Below, one piece after another: positions 23,715 to 33,402 of a stretch of 42,834 nucleotides of DNA. Under the pieces are notes generated by a model. The model saw only the letters and a list, made by a program, of their open reading frames with translations. It was not told the DNA's origin and did no database searches. A program made the position numbers and the translations under genes. The stretch comes from an uncultured Nitrospirota bacterium (GTDB taxonomy: Bacteria > Nitrospirota > Nitrospiria > Nitrospirales > UBA8639), in the NCBI GenBank assembly GCA_937139405.1, contig CAKZPV010000035.1:1-42834 (forward strand), read 5' to 3'. Each line of letters opens with the position of its first letter. The first letter of the stretch is position 1.

Positions 23715-24137
23715 ATGTGCATGTCATTTCTATTCAAAGCCCAGGGCATTCAACAACAATATGCAGCAAAAGCACGGGCTGACAGGTTGCAGGCGAATGA
23801 AAACGAAAAACAATCACGTTTAGAGCGCACTCGGGCCAGTATTGAGGCCAAGCGTGAAGGTGATAATGCTGATCGGCTGGCTGGCCGTCAAATTGCTTCT
23901 TTTGCTGAAAATGGTATTGCGATTGATGGAACTGCATTGGACTATATCGAAGATTCCGCAACTGAGTCCGGTAAGGATATTGAACTGATCAGGGAAGGAT
24001 CAAAGATCAAACGTGATAATCTTGCATTTGAATCCGATCAACTGCGCACCCGCGCAAAGAATACTCAAAAAGCAGGGAAATATGCTGTATTTGATGCGGC
24101 TGTGGAAGAAGCGACTAAACTGGTAGGCGCATTTTAA
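23715..24137 (+). CDS. internal virion protein, T7 gp14-like
   Basis: 140 residues from ATG 23715 (MCMSFLFKAQGIQQQYAAKA); the 169-residue frame would start inside the nozzle gene. A hydrophobic start, an R/E/Q-rich long helix and an FAENGIAIDGTALDYIEDSA segment fit the small core protein of T7-like phages that forms an outer-membrane channel at infection. The stop overlaps the next start as TAATG. Confidence 0.75.
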   Translation: MCMSFLFKAQGIQQQYAAKARADRLQANENEKQSRLERTRASIEAKREGDNADRLAGRQIASFAENGIAIDGTALDYIEDSATESGKDIELIREGSKIKRDNLAFESDQLRTRAKNTQKAGKYAVFDAAVEEATKLVGAF

Positions 24138-26563
24138 TGGCGGTTATTCCAAAAAAACAATCCAATAGAAGCCTGGATATTGGTCGCGGTGCGCGTGTTA
24201 TCAATACTGATGGAGGCTTGGGCGCTGCAATTGCTGGTGTTGGCAGTTCAATCGATGCGACCGGTGACCTGTTTATCAGAAAGCAGCAACAGAAAGAAGA
24301 TTTTCGGGCTGAAAACGAATATCAAAAACTGCAATTAAGTCATCAATCGGCAATGGATGATGAAAAGAACAAAATTGAAGGTGACGGCACCGGTTTCCAT
24401 GACAATTTTCTCGGTGATGATTACAATAAGCGAAATTCTGACTTCATCACAAATTTGCCAAGGCGATTGCAAGAAAAGTATGCTTCAAAATCTTCGGTCG
24501 CAAATGAAAGATGGTCGATCAATGCTGCCCGAATAGAAAGCGAACAAGGCAAAGACTATGACCGGTTTCAAATTGGGCAGCGATCAGAAGAAATTCGCAG
24601 TGAAATCTATTCCGATGACAGCAAATATAACGATGGCGTGACCAGGGGCGTTGAATTAATCAATGCGTCCAGCCTGTCAAAACTGGAAAAGCAGAAGCTT
24701 GCCAATGAATTGCGCATGGCTTCAGTTGAATCGCGTGATTTGGGTGTTGTTGAGCGTGATATTGACTATGCAAAGGCCGTATCAAACGGAATTTCGCCGA
24801 ATTATATTGCCAAACTGATCGGGAATGAAAGTTCTGGGGATCCAAATGCTAAAAATAAGTTGTCCACTGCTACCGGGTTAGGGCAATTTACAAAGGGTAC
24901 ATGGCAGGATTTCATGAAAGAGAAGCACCCTGAAACAAAGGGTGATATTCAAAAACTCCGTAATGATCCTGATTTGAGCAAGCAGGCAATCGTCTGGTAT
25001 GCCCAAAAGAATGCAACCCAACTTTCAAAATCTGGATTACCGGTAAATGATGCAACTGTTTATCTTGCGCACTTCGCCGGGGTGGGTGGCGCCAAGTCAT
25101 TGCTGAAAGCCAATACAAATGAAACTGCTGAAAGCGTTCTGGGTAACGAAGTTATTAAAGCCAACCCATTTCTGAAAGATATGACAGCCGGTGAGGTTGT
25201 TGATTGGGCAAGTCGTAAAATGACCGGTGCAAACTCAGATTTGTCATTCCCTGCAATGACCAGAGTGAGGCGCGCTGCAGATGCCAGGGTGAGGGCGCAT
25301 AAGGCAGAACAGAAACTTGAATATGACAGTTATAGCGATCAATTCAAACTTGGCATTCAAACCGGTGAGGTTGATAATGAGCGTCAGATTTTAAATGATC
25401 CTGTCCTGAACAATGGTGACAAAGCAATCCACTTGAAGGCGTTTAAAACTGCAAACAAAGACAGGATTGATAAACAGAAGCGATATGCAAAATTAACTGA
25501 GAAAGACGCAATCTGGAACCCATGGGATAAAGACGACAAGAAAACCCTGAATGAAGTTGTCGAAGATTCCGGTATTGTTGCTGGCTTGGTTGATGGTGAT
25601 GATCAGAGCATTGAAAAAACAATTTCGCTTGTATCTGAAACAGAAATGATTCCCGGCAAGGTTGAATCTACTGTTAGAACAATGATCGACCAGGGCGATA
25701 TTGATACCGCTGAAAAAGGTTTTGATATTCTGGACCAGATTTATTCTGTGAACCCTTCCATGGCTATTCGTGATCTGGGGAAAGATACAATTGACCGTCT
25801 GCATGATTATAAAGCACTTCAAGGACTTATCCCCAATGACGAAATACTAAAAGCTGTCCGCGCTCCGGCTGACGCTGTGGATGCGAACTTGCGCAATACA
25901 CGCGAGAAAGCAGCGAATGAAGTTTTGAAGGATTACGACCTCGGCGCATTGCTGAACGATATTGATACCTCAATATTACCATTTACAGAGCCTGACGCCC
26001 CAAAAGACATTTCAGAACAAACCAGAATGATGTTGGATTATAAAAACGTCTACCGGGCTAAATTTTCACATACAGGGAACGCAGAATTATCCCACAAGCA
26101 GACTCTTGATGTAATTCGATCAACATGGACTTCGAGCGCCGTCAATAACGGTCGTTTGATGAAAAATGCTCCAGAGATTTACAACGTGAAAGTTGAAGGG
26201 TCGCATGACTGGATGATGGATTACGCCAAAAAGATGATCAAACCGCTTGCGGGTGGTGATCTTAGGTATATCGGTCATGAACTGGTCGCGACTGAGCAAA
26301 CGGCTGCTGATATTAAAGCCAAACGCAATCCTGCATATCGTGTGATGATTAAAGTCGGTGGCAAGGGCCAAGGTCTGTTAGAGCCATTGCGAGACAAAGA
26401 CAACAATCTTGTTGTTCTTCGTTTCGATCCAACTGAATATCAAAAAAGAGCGCGTGAAAAATTCAAAAACCAGAGCAAGGCTGCGCGGAAAATTGCCAGC
26501 GACCGGGAAGCATGGCGCACCGGTAATTTCAACAAATCAAAAGAATTAGCCGATGCCAATTGA
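24137..26563 (+). CDS. internal core protein with lytic transglycosylase domain
   Basis: 808 residues. Residues about 215-350 form an SLT domain: catalytic E231 in IGNESSGDPNAKNK, then TATGLGQFTKGTW, and QAIVWYAQKNATQL, YLAHFAGVGGAKSL. In podoviruses such core proteins cut peptidoglycan so that DNA can enter. In T7 this activity sits on gp16; here it sits on the middle core protein. Other parts are long helices. The next gene starts 11 bases before its stop. Confidence 0.88.
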   Translation: MAVIPKKQSNRSLDIGRGARVINTDGGLGAAIAGVGSSIDATGDLFIRKQQQKEDFRAENEYQKLQLSHQSAMDDEKNKIEGDGTGFHDNFLGDDYNKRNSDFITNLPRRLQEKYASKSSVANERWSINAARIESEQGKDYDRFQIGQRSEEIRSEIYSDDSKYNDGVTRGVELINASSLSKLEKQKLANELRMASVESRDLGVVERDIDYAKAVSNGISPNYIAKLIGNESSGDPNAKNKLSTATGLGQFTKGTWQDFMKEKHPETKGDIQKLRNDPDLSKQAIVWYAQKNATQLSKSGLPVNDATVYLAHFAGVGGAKSLLKANTNETAESVLGNEVIKANPFLKDMTAGEVVDWASRKMTGANSDLSFPAMTRVRRAADARVRAHKAEQKLEYDSYSDQFKLGIQTGEVDNERQILNDPVLNNGDKAIHLKAFKTANKDRIDKQKRYAKLTEKDAIWNPWDKDDKKTLNEVVEDSGIVAGLVDGDDQSIEKTISLVSETEMIPGKVESTVRTMIDQGDIDTAEKGFDILDQIYSVNPSMAIRDLGKDTIDRLHDYKALQGLIPNDEILKAVRAPADAVDANLRNTREKAANEVLKDYDLGALLNDIDTSILPFTEPDAPKDISEQTRMMLDYKNVYRAKFSHTGNAELSHKQTLDVIRSTWTSSAVNNGRLMKNAPEIYNVKVEGSHDWMMDYAKKMIKPLAGGDLRYIGHELVATEQTAADIKAKRNPAYRVMIKVGGKGQGLLEPLRDKDNNLVVLRFDPTEYQKRAREKFKNQSKAARKIASDREAWRTGNFNKSKELADAN

Positions 26564-29500
26564 AATTGAACAATTGCCTCAAGGTTCGGCGTTTACTGAC
26601 GCTCCAGTTATATCTGAACCAGAAGTGCCTTTATTGCGAGATGTTGCCAGTGCCGCTTTTATGCGTGAAAATTCGGTTGCCGGTATTTATGAAGCAACCA
26701 GACATCATTTGATGCGGTTTGAGGGTGATGATAATTATGATGTAATGGCTGACATTCAGGACAGCGAATATGAACAATCGCACCTTGATAGCTTTGTCGG
26801 GTCGCGCTCAAAGGCTGAGACTGATTTCATTAAATCAAAGATAGATGCTGAAAACAACAGATCGCAGATTATAGCCGATGGCGGGTGGACCGGAACTGTT
26901 TTCTCAATGGCTGCGGGGGTAATTGATCCAACAATTGCGATGCCAGGCGGGGCAATTGTCAAATCAGTAAAAACAGGCAAGGCAGCGGTTAAATCTGCTG
27001 CATCAGTCGGCACGGTTGCGGGGGTTAGTGTTGCCGCACAAGAGACTATTTTACAACAAGCGCAAGAAACACGAACCAGTGAGGAAACTGCTTATGCAAT
27101 CACTGGCGGGGTTCTGCTCGGTGGCATTCTCGGTGCTGGCGCTTCAAAGCTATTGTCCAAGGCTGAGTTTGGCAAACTGTCTGATGATATTGCCGATTTT
27201 CAAGATGTTATGGTTGCTGCTGAGAAAGAACATGGTGAATTTGTTTCAAACAGCACGGCAGGCGCTGCACAAGTCGATACTAGACAGGCCCGGTTAAAAG
27301 ACGAGAATGTAATCAAAAAACTGTATGGATTGAATTATCAGGACCCAATGATACGTGGGCAACTGAAACAGTCTGTCCATGCTCGACGTACCACAAACGA
27401 TCTGGCTGAAAGCCCTTTGGAAATGGCTGAAAATGCCGATTTTGTACCGACAAGCGTTGGTGGTTCAGTTGAAAGCAGCATGAAGACCTGGCAGGGGCCA
27501 CTTGCTGAATCCATAGAAAATTTAAGCGATGCCTATTCACGGTATTACTTTGGAACGAATGTGGGTAGGATTAAAAAAGCGACAGCGCCAATCCGCTCGG
27601 AATTTTCTAAAGGTGGTAAACTCACTTACACGCAATTCAAGGAAGAAGTTGGCTATTCCCTGCGCCGTGGTGATAAACATGCTATTGCCGAAGTTCAGGA
27701 AGCTGCGCGAACATTTCGAAGTAAGATATTAGAACCGGGGAAGCAAAAAGCAATTGAGGCTGGAATTTTTGATAAGGATATTGATATAAGAACTGCTGAT
27801 AGTTACCTGACAAGAATCTATCGGAAGGAATACATCATTGCCAACCGGGGAGAGTTCAAAAGTATTCTGGAAGCCCATTTCCAAGGTGAGCGTGTAAAAA
27901 TTAATTCGGCTATACAACGAATGGAATTGAAGGGCGAAAAAATATCTGATGATATGGCTGAATTCTCTCGATTGAGTGATGAAGAAATTACTGACGTTGT
28001 AGATAGTGTCATTGATCGCATTCTAGGGCACCCCGAAGGTCGCGTTCCTTATGATATTGTACAAGGTAATCGAGGACCCCTACGAGAACGCGTATTAAAT
28101 ATTCATGATCTGAAGATAGAAAAATTCCTTGAATCAGACATTGAATTGATCGGGCGACAATATACCCGCACAATGTCTGCTGATGTTGAACTGACAAGGA
28201 AATTTGGTGATGTCAAATTAGAGACTCGACTCAAAGAAGTTCAGGAAGATTATAATCGCATCATAGAAACTGCTAAGGACGGAAAATCCAGAATTAAATT
28301 GGAGAAAGAGAAAGCACAGGCAGTTTCTGATATTGAGGCTATTCGCGACCGGCTGCGTGGCACCTATGCTCTACCGTCAAACCCTGATGGGCTATTAGTT
28401 CGATCAGGGCGGGTATTGAGAAACCTTAATTACTTACGCCTGTTGGGTGGCATGACTCTTTCAGCACTGCCAGATATTGCAAAGCCGGTGTTTGTTCATG
28501 GTATGGGCAGATCATTCCAGGATGGCCTCGCTCCAATAATCAAGAATATCGGTGCATTCAAAATGGCTGCAAAGGAAGTAAAGCTTGCAGGCACTGCATT
28601 GGATATGGTGTTGGATAGTCGCGCGATGGCGATTGCTGACATTATGGACGATTATGGCCGGCACAGTAAGTTTGAGCGATCTATAAGCAATTTGACCAGT
28701 AAATTCGGCATTGTCTCATTGATGGCACCATGGAACGCGGCTGCAAAGCAGTTTTCCGGTGTGATCGTCATGACGCGCATGCTCAAGGCCATGGAAGATT
28801 TAGCCAATGGCAAGATATCGCCCGATGATACAAGATTGCTGGCATCCTCAAATCTTGATGAAAATTTGGCGCGGGAGATTCACAAGCAGTTCAAGGCTCA
28901 CGGTAAGATTGAGGATGGTGTTTATATCGCCAATACATTGGATTGGGCCGGACCTAATGCAGCGGCTGCAAGGGATGCATTTCGGGCGGCTGTGGTGCGT
29001 GATGTTGACAGAGTGATTGTAACGCCTGGTCAAGATAAACCGCTTTGGATGAGTACAGAGCAGGGCGCGATTATCGGTCAATTCAAGAGTTTTGGCGTGG
29101 CAAGCGTTCAGAAAACACTTCTTTCTGGTGTTCAGCAACGTGACGCGGCTACATTCAGCGGTATCATGATGATGATGTCGCTCGGCGCTGTGACTTATGC
29201 TGTAAAGGAAAAATCCGCTGGCCGTGAGGTTTCGGCTGATCCGCTTGTACTGGCTGGCAATGCTCTGGACAGATCGGGATTGTTGGGCTGGCTGGCGGAT
29301 GCTGACGCTATGGCTTACAAGGTTCTTGGTGGTTCACCAATTGGCACAATGACAAGGGGTGTTGGCCGGTATCGATCAAGAAATCCTTTGGGCGCAATGC
29401 TCGGTCCTTCTTTCGATGCATTGGGTGACGCAATGTATGTTGCCGGTTCAGCTTCAAGAGGTGAATTGAAAGAAAGCGATTTGCACAAAATGCGAAAATT

Positions 29501-29585
29501 AGCACCTTTGCAAAATCTGTTTTATGTTCGTCAATTGCTTGATGAAGTGGAGGGTAAAGTTGCTGAAGGTGTTGGCTTGCAGTGA
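26553..29585 (+). CDS. large internal virion protein (T7 gp16-like position)
   Basis: 1010 residues, starting MPIEIEQLPQGSAFTDAPVI. Residues about 115-205 hold two hydrophobic, alanine/glycine-rich stretches (GTVAGVSVAAQETIL; AITGGVLLGGILGAGASKLL) that could insert in the inner membrane during DNA ejection. Long helical parts and a C-terminal half (MFWNAA-like, AKQFSGVIVMTRMLKAMEDL) follow. It has no transglycosylase motif. The size, order and membrane segments fit the largest ejection protein. Its stop is at the end of the rightward run. Confidence 0.8.
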   Translation: MPIEIEQLPQGSAFTDAPVISEPEVPLLRDVASAAFMRENSVAGIYEATRHHLMRFEGDDNYDVMADIQDSEYEQSHLDSFVGSRSKAETDFIKSKIDAENNRSQIIADGGWTGTVFSMAAGVIDPTIAMPGGAIVKSVKTGKAAVKSAASVGTVAGVSVAAQETILQQAQETRTSEETAYAITGGVLLGGILGAGASKLLSKAEFGKLSDDIADFQDVMVAAEKEHGEFVSNSTAGAAQVDTRQARLKDENVIKKLYGLNYQDPMIRGQLKQSVHARRTTNDLAESPLEMAENADFVPTSVGGSVESSMKTWQGPLAESIENLSDAYSRYYFGTNVGRIKKATAPIRSEFSKGGKLTYTQFKEEVGYSLRRGDKHAIAEVQEAARTFRSKILEPGKQKAIEAGIFDKDIDIRTADSYLTRIYRKEYIIANRGEFKSILEAHFQGERVKINSAIQRMELKGEKISDDMAEFSRLSDEEITDVVDSVIDRILGHPEGRVPYDIVQGNRGPLRERVLNIHDLKIEKFLESDIELIGRQYTRTMSADVELTRKFGDVKLETRLKEVQEDYNRIIETAKDGKSRIKLEKEKAQAVSDIEAIRDRLRGTYALPSNPDGLLVRSGRVLRNLNYLRLLGGMTLSALPDIAKPVFVHGMGRSFQDGLAPIIKNIGAFKMAAKEVKLAGTALDMVLDSRAMAIADIMDDYGRHSKFERSISNLTSKFGIVSLMAPWNAAAKQFSGVIVMTRMLKAMEDLANGKISPDDTRLLASSNLDENLAREIHKQFKAHGKIEDGVYIANTLDWAGPNAAAARDAFRAAVVRDVDRVIVTPGQDKPLWMSTEQGAIIGQFKSFGVASVQKTLLSGVQQRDAATFSGIMMMMSLGAVTYAVKEKSAGREVSADPLVLAGNALDRSGLLGWLADADAMAYKVLGGSPIGTMTRGVGRYRSRNPLGAMLGPSFDALGDAMYVAGSASRGELKESDLHKMRKLAPLQNLFYVRQLLDEVEGKVAEGVGLQ

Positions 29586-29825
29586 TTATTCGTCTTTGGA
29601 GGCCTGATTCCAAGCCGTGCCAAATCTCCTAAACCATTTGAAAAAATCAAACTTGCTTGGGGTTGCTTGAATGTATCCGAAGTTAAGGCACATAAGAATA
29701 ATAAATGGAATGAGTATGGTTAGCGGGAGATAATCTTGACGTTTTATCAGGCTCCAATCACCATACATCCAAGTAAAAAGAGCAAATACCGCTATCATAT
29801 TACCAACCAGTAAGAATATTCTCAT
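29586..29825 (-). CDS. membrane protein, 79 residues, cargo block
   Basis: Two hydrophobic helices (MRIFLLVGNMIAVFALFTWM and YLPLTILIPFIILMCLNFGY) and a basic/aromatic tail. It is convergent with the ejection protein gene, with which it shares an exact border. It lies in the inverted three-gene block and may be expressed in lysogens. Family unknown; superinfection exclusion is possible but unproved. Confidence 0.6.
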   Translation of the reverse strand: MRIFLLVGNMIAVFALFTWMYGDWSLIKRQDYLPLTILIPFIILMCLNFGYIQATPSKFDFFKWFRRFGTAWNQASKDE

Positions 29826-29917
29826 TCGACAATCCAGATTTACAATCCAACAAGCTTACAACTTGGCGTGTAATACCGTCAGTGTCAATTAGTGACCACT
29901 CGGGCAGATGGGGTTGG

Positions 29918-30601
29918 CTAAAATTTGTAAGTCAACCTCATTAAAACTGTATCAAGTAGAAGATTGTCGATTTTTACACCGGTAGTTTGGGCGCCAAGAT
30001 ATCCACCATGGACTTTACTTTGAAATTTGATGTGTTTGTATCCCACACCGAACACCCAATTCGAATTTAATGCCCAATCGATACCACCACCTAAGTAGTA
30101 ACCTTTATGTGTGACTGACGATTCTGCAACACCCAATGGAATTAGATGCATCAAATCAATATCTGCGGAAGCTATACCGGACTGAAAATAATAAAGAGAG
30201 GTATCTTTGGCATATCCTACGCGGCCACCGAACATTAAAGTAGAACTGATGGCACTTGAATTTGGAAGGTTTCTTGTACCATTAAAATATGAACCTTTGT
30301 CGTCTACATTCCCAATAATGCTAGCTTCTATACCAAATACCAAACTATCTTTTTGCCAATTGTAGCCGAAAACGCCACCATATGTGATGCCTGAAGGCCA
30401 ATGGTGAACCTGAACACCAGGGGCACCGAAAAATGGAATATCTACTCCGTTTGCGTCCAACCACTCGATATTACCTTGGCCATAACCTAAAGTTCCACCA
30501 AGATAGATACCACTCCAATCATACGTCGATTGTTGTTCCTGTGAGTGTGATTTAACCGAGTATGAAAGCAATAGTACAAAAACAATGAGTAACCTGAACA
30601 T
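29918..30601 (-). CDS. outer-membrane beta-barrel protein, Omp25/Omp31-like
   Basis: 227 residues. Signal peptide MFRLLIVFVLLLSYSVKSHS, then the typical small-porin start YDWSGIYLGGTLGYGQG, alternating strands (GVFGYNWQKDSLVFGIEASI, FGGRVGYAKD), a VFGVGYKHIKF strand and a final LMRLTYKF with terminal phenylalanine. That is the eight-stranded barrel family frequent in Rhizobiales. Inside a phage late operon, in the opposite direction and with its own promoter, it is most probably lysogenic-conversion cargo that changes the host surface, for example by masking a receptor. Confidence 0.85.
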   Translation of the reverse strand: MFRLLIVFVLLLSYSVKSHSQEQQSTYDWSGIYLGGTLGYGQGNIEWLDANGVDIPFFGAPGVQVHHWPSGITYGGVFGYNWQKDSLVFGIEASIIGNVDDKGSYFNGTRNLPNSSAISSTLMFGGRVGYAKDTSLYYFQSGIASADIDLMHLIPLGVAESSVTHKGYYLGGGIDWALNSNWVFGVGYKHIKFQSKVHGGYLGAQTTGVKIDNLLLDTVLMRLTYKF

Positions 30602-30628
30602 TATTCATCCCCTTCAATCAACAGAGAG

Positions 30629-30658
30629 AATATAAACACAGCAACCAGAATATGTAAA
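30629..30658 (-). promoter_or_regulatory. promoter of the beta-barrel gene
   Basis: On the minus strand TTTACA (30658-30653), 18 bp, TATATT (30634-30629); start point near 30622, followed by AAGGGGAT before the ATG at 30601. No operator copy overlaps it, so it should be active in the lysogen. Confidence 0.6.
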
Positions 30659-30669
30659 ATGGTGAAATA

Positions 30670-30843
30670 TCATCCCTCAAACTCTGGTTTTTCAACCCAT
30701 GCCTTATACCCGTGAGCAATATACCAGTCATTCAAGATAAACTGGATTGCCTCTGCATGGGTCAGGTTGCCGTCATGCTCTTCAACAAAAGTTTCAAGTG
30801 AGGCAAGGGAATAGGGCGTTAAAGATACTGTTACATCGGTCAT
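30670..30843 (-). CDS. small ribbon-helix-helix-like protein, 57 residues
   Basis: Start at ATG 30843 (MTDVTVSLTPYSLASLETFV); the longer frame would begin beyond it without support. A beta strand with TVSLTPYSLASLETF followed by two helices fits the ribbon-helix-helix pattern of small DNA-binding regulators, though weakly. It is upstream of the beta-barrel gene and could control it. Confidence 0.5.
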   Translation of the reverse strand: MTDVTVSLTPYSLASLETFVEEHDGNLTHAEAIQFILNDWYIAHGYKAWVEKPEFEG

Positions 30844-30877
30844 AACGACCAGATAACCACAAAACAAAGAATACACC

Positions 30878-30901
30878 AACCCGCTTCACGGCGGGTTTTT
30901 T
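30878..30901 (+). terminator. intrinsic terminator just before the tail-fibre gene
   Basis: AACCCGC (30878-30884), 6-base loop, GCGGGTT (30891-30897), T-run to 30901, on the plus strand. The tail-fibre ATG is only 16 bp beyond the T-run. It would stop rightward transcripts that have crossed the inverted block. Confidence 0.88.
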
Positions 30902-30916
30902 CATGGAAAGTTCAAA

Positions 30917-32353
30917 ATGACAATTACAAGCGTCATAAACAGAGTTGAAACGGCTGGTGATGGGTCAACAACTGTATTCCCATTCAACCAGTTTGTTGAA
31001 GACTCTGGGGATCTGGAAGTCTGGCTTCGTTCAAGTGCTGGCGTGGAAACGCTTCAAACCATTACAACGCATTATGCACTATCGGGATTGGAGTCTGCCG
31101 CAGTATCGGTGACGATGGTAACTGCCCCGGCAATTGGTGAACGCCTGGTTATGATCAGGAAAGAGCCGCATACCAATGAAGTCTCAGTTGATAATGTCAA
31201 AACGTTTCGCGCGCAGGCGTTTGAGGACCAGTTTGACCGCATCGCGCGAGGACTGCAAAGCCTTGCTGATAGTGTAGGGCGATCACTTGGTCTGAAAACA
31301 ACTGACCTTGATGATTCCACAGGTGAGTATGACGCCAATTCACGCAAGATTGTAAATGTTGCGGATGGCGTTGCCGATAATGACGCGGCAAATAAAGGCC
31401 AGATTGAAACTGTCGCGGCTGCCGCTGCCGCTGCCGCTGCAACAACGGCGGCGGCTCTGGCTGCGCTTGGTTTTAATTCTCGCGGTAATCATGCCGATGC
31501 AACTGAATATGCGGCTTTCGATTGGGTTTATAATTCTGGACAAGGTGCATTTGCTTGTATTTTGGGGCACACATCAGGAAGCAATGACGACGAGCCGGGT
31601 GTGGGCGGCAATACTGCTACCTATTGGGCGCAAATGTCGGCTGATGGTTCTGCGGGGATGGCTGCAAGTAAAACAGTGGCGGGTATTATTGAACTACTTA
31701 CCATCGCTGAAATTAATACCGGGACAGATGACGTAAGGGCGATGACTGTTGCCGGTTTTAAAGGCTCGGCAATGGGGATAAAGCTTGATGCAATTCCCGA
31801 TGTCAACAAGCACAATGCTACTGCTGCCCCAACTGTCAATGATGACAGCGCCGACACTTCGGGCAATGGCGCTTTTTCTGTCGGTTCAAGATGGACTGAC
31901 GTAACAAATGATGAAGCATACTTGTGTGTTGACGCAACCGCAACGGCGGCTGTTTGGGTGAATACCTCTCTTGAACTGGGGGATTTGACAGGCGTATTTG
32001 AACCCGCTGACGCCGACATTCTGAAAGCAGATACTGACGACACTCTGACTGCTGGTTTTGCCGCAACAGGCTCCAGCGATGGAACAAAATCAAGCGGCAC
32101 ATACACACCAGCGGCGGCAGGTGGAAATTACAAGGAAATTATCAACGGCGGTGCATTCACTCTGGCGCCCATGACGCTAGAGGGAAATGTTACAATTGAA
32201 ATGACCAACAACGGCTCAGCGGGGGCAGTAACCACAAGCGGGTTTGATATCGTTACCGGCGACAGTCTCACAACTACGGATACCCACGTATTCCTGCTTT
32301 ATATCACGGTCATTGACGCTTCCAGCCATCTTCACATTACAGCACTCCAATAG
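30917..32353 (+). CDS. tail fibre protein with T7-type N-terminal domain
   Basis: 478 residues. Residues about 1-125 are the T7-type fibre anchor: [36 protein letters not shown] joining helix ([20 protein letters not shown]) follows, then [20 protein letters not shown] and a distal beta-rich part ending in [27 protein letters not shown] simple repeat codes for the alanine run at 31410-31450. It should bind the nozzle with its N-terminus and the host with its tip. Confidence 0.85.
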   Translation: MTITSVINRVETAGDGSTTVFPFNQFVEDSGDLEVWLRSSAGVETLQTITTHYALSGLESAAVSVTMVTAPAIGERLVMIRKEPHTNEVSVDNVKTFRAQAFEDQFDRIARGLQSLADSVGRSLGLKTTDLDDSTGEYDANSRKIVNVADGVADNDAANKGQIETVAAAAAAAAATTAAALAALGFNSRGNHADATEYAAFDWVYNSGQGAFACILGHTSGSNDDEPGVGGNTATYWAQMSADGSAGMAASKTVAGIIELLTIAEINTGTDDVRAMTVAGFKGSAMGIKLDAIPDVNKHNATAAPTVNDDSADTSGNGAFSVGSRWTDVTNDEAYLCVDATATAAVWVNTSLELGDLTGVFEPADADILKADTDDTLTAGFAATGSSDGTKSSGTYTPAAAGGNYKEIINGGAFTLAPMTLEGNVTIEMTNNGSAGAVTTSGFDIVTGDSLTTTDTHVFLLYITVIDASSHLHITALQ

Positions 32354-32362
32354 GATTAAACA

Positions 32363-32881
32363 ATGAAACATATTGGATATTCATGCATCAGGAACAAGAA
32401 CTCGAAAGAGATTTCACATTCTGCGACATTGCCGATCAAGGCCGTTGATCCGTTAAAGCCAAAAGGTCGCATTGGTGTGTTCTATGAACTTGGTCCGGCT
32501 GGTGATAAATTCACAATTGTTGAGCGATGGGAGGTTGAGTCGCCTTCAAAAAGCTACAAGCGAGCAGTTAATTCCTCTCAATCATTTGAGGACGGCAAGA
32601 TTATTATTGACCCCAAATGGAAGCCTTTTGGCCTCAATACCATTCGACTGGGCTTGAAACGTGCAGTAAGCCAAAAAGCCTCGGAAATCATTACAGGAAA
32701 ATATGATACAGCCGATCAGATCAATGCAATTGTTTATGATAAGGAAACTGACCAAAGTACACGATTTAAGGCAATTAAAACCATTCGCGACCATGTCAAG
32801 GTTTTGAAGGCTGAAATTGACGCCCTGGACACAGTATCAGATTTAGACGCATGGGAACAACATGACTGGCCGGTGATCTGA
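32363..32881 (+). CDS. hypothetical protein of the tail-fibre region, 172 residues
   Basis: MKHIGYSCIRNKNSKEISHS, a central IDPKWKPFGLNTIRLGLKRA and a helical end (KAIKTIRDHVKVLKAEIDAL). A fibre-assembly or fibre-associated role is inferred from position between two receptor-binding-type genes. The stop overlaps the next ATG (TGATG). Confidence 0.6.
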   Translation: MKHIGYSCIRNKNSKEISHSATLPIKAVDPLKPKGRIGVFYELGPAGDKFTIVERWEVESPSKSYKRAVNSSQSFEDGKIIIDPKWKPFGLNTIRLGLKRAVSQKASEIITGKYDTADQINAIVYDKETDQSTRFKAIKTIRDHVKVLKAEIDALDTVSDLDAWEQHDWPVI

Positions 32882-33393
32882 TGTTCTTCCCTTTCATGGT
32901 TCCTCAAGAAAGTATAATTGCTGCGCGCTATTGGCGTATTCGCAGAACTGCCGCTGGCAACCTTTGGGATTTGCAGGGCAATGCATCCAATGGTATCTGG
33001 GAAAGTTCAGACAAATCAGGCACCAACTTAGCATCCGGCCTGACTTATTCAGGCGGCATTAGTTTCAGAAATTCCGGTGGTAGCGTCAGCACGCTCGGCG
33101 GAAGCTATCAAACCAATATTTTAGATTCCAGTTCAGGCAGATTGACGGCTGCAAACGGTAATGATGACACCGCTTTACGTCTTGATTTCGGGTCGGATAA
33201 AATTATTGGCAGTATTCGATATTCAGTCCTTTCGAGCAATCCCGAACGCCAGCCTCCTGACATGGAGTTAGAATATAGCCATGATGATAGTGTGTGGACA
33301 GCTTATGCAACTCTCACTTCCACTTTGACGTTTGTTAATGTTTCATGGACTGATATCATGCTCGGCGCAACTGTCGCTTCGGTAGATGTGTAA
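32881..33393 (+). CDS. F5/8 type C-like (galactose-binding fold) tail protein
   Basis: 170 residues. AARYWRIRRTAAGN and LRLDFGSDKIIGSIRYSVLS, DMELEYSHDDSVWTAYATLT give the strand pattern of discoidin-like carbohydrate-binding domains, often found on tail accessory proteins. No signal peptide. It probably binds cell-surface glycans at the tail. It is the second such fold in this genome after the insertion in the nozzle protein. Confidence 0.65.
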   Translation: MFFPFMVPQESIIAARYWRIRRTAAGNLWDLQGNASNGIWESSDKSGTNLASGLTYSGGISFRNSGGSVSTLGGSYQTNILDSSSGRLTAANGNDDTALRLDFGSDKIIGSIRYSVLSSNPERQPPDMELEYSHDDSVWTAYATLTSTLTFVNVSWTDIMLGATVASVDV

Positions 33394-33402
33394 GGGCAAA
33401 CA

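Noticed and set aside
30878-30901. Terminator for the leftward cargo genes
   Set aside because: T-run lies only on the plus-strand side, and the leftward genes start downstream of it.
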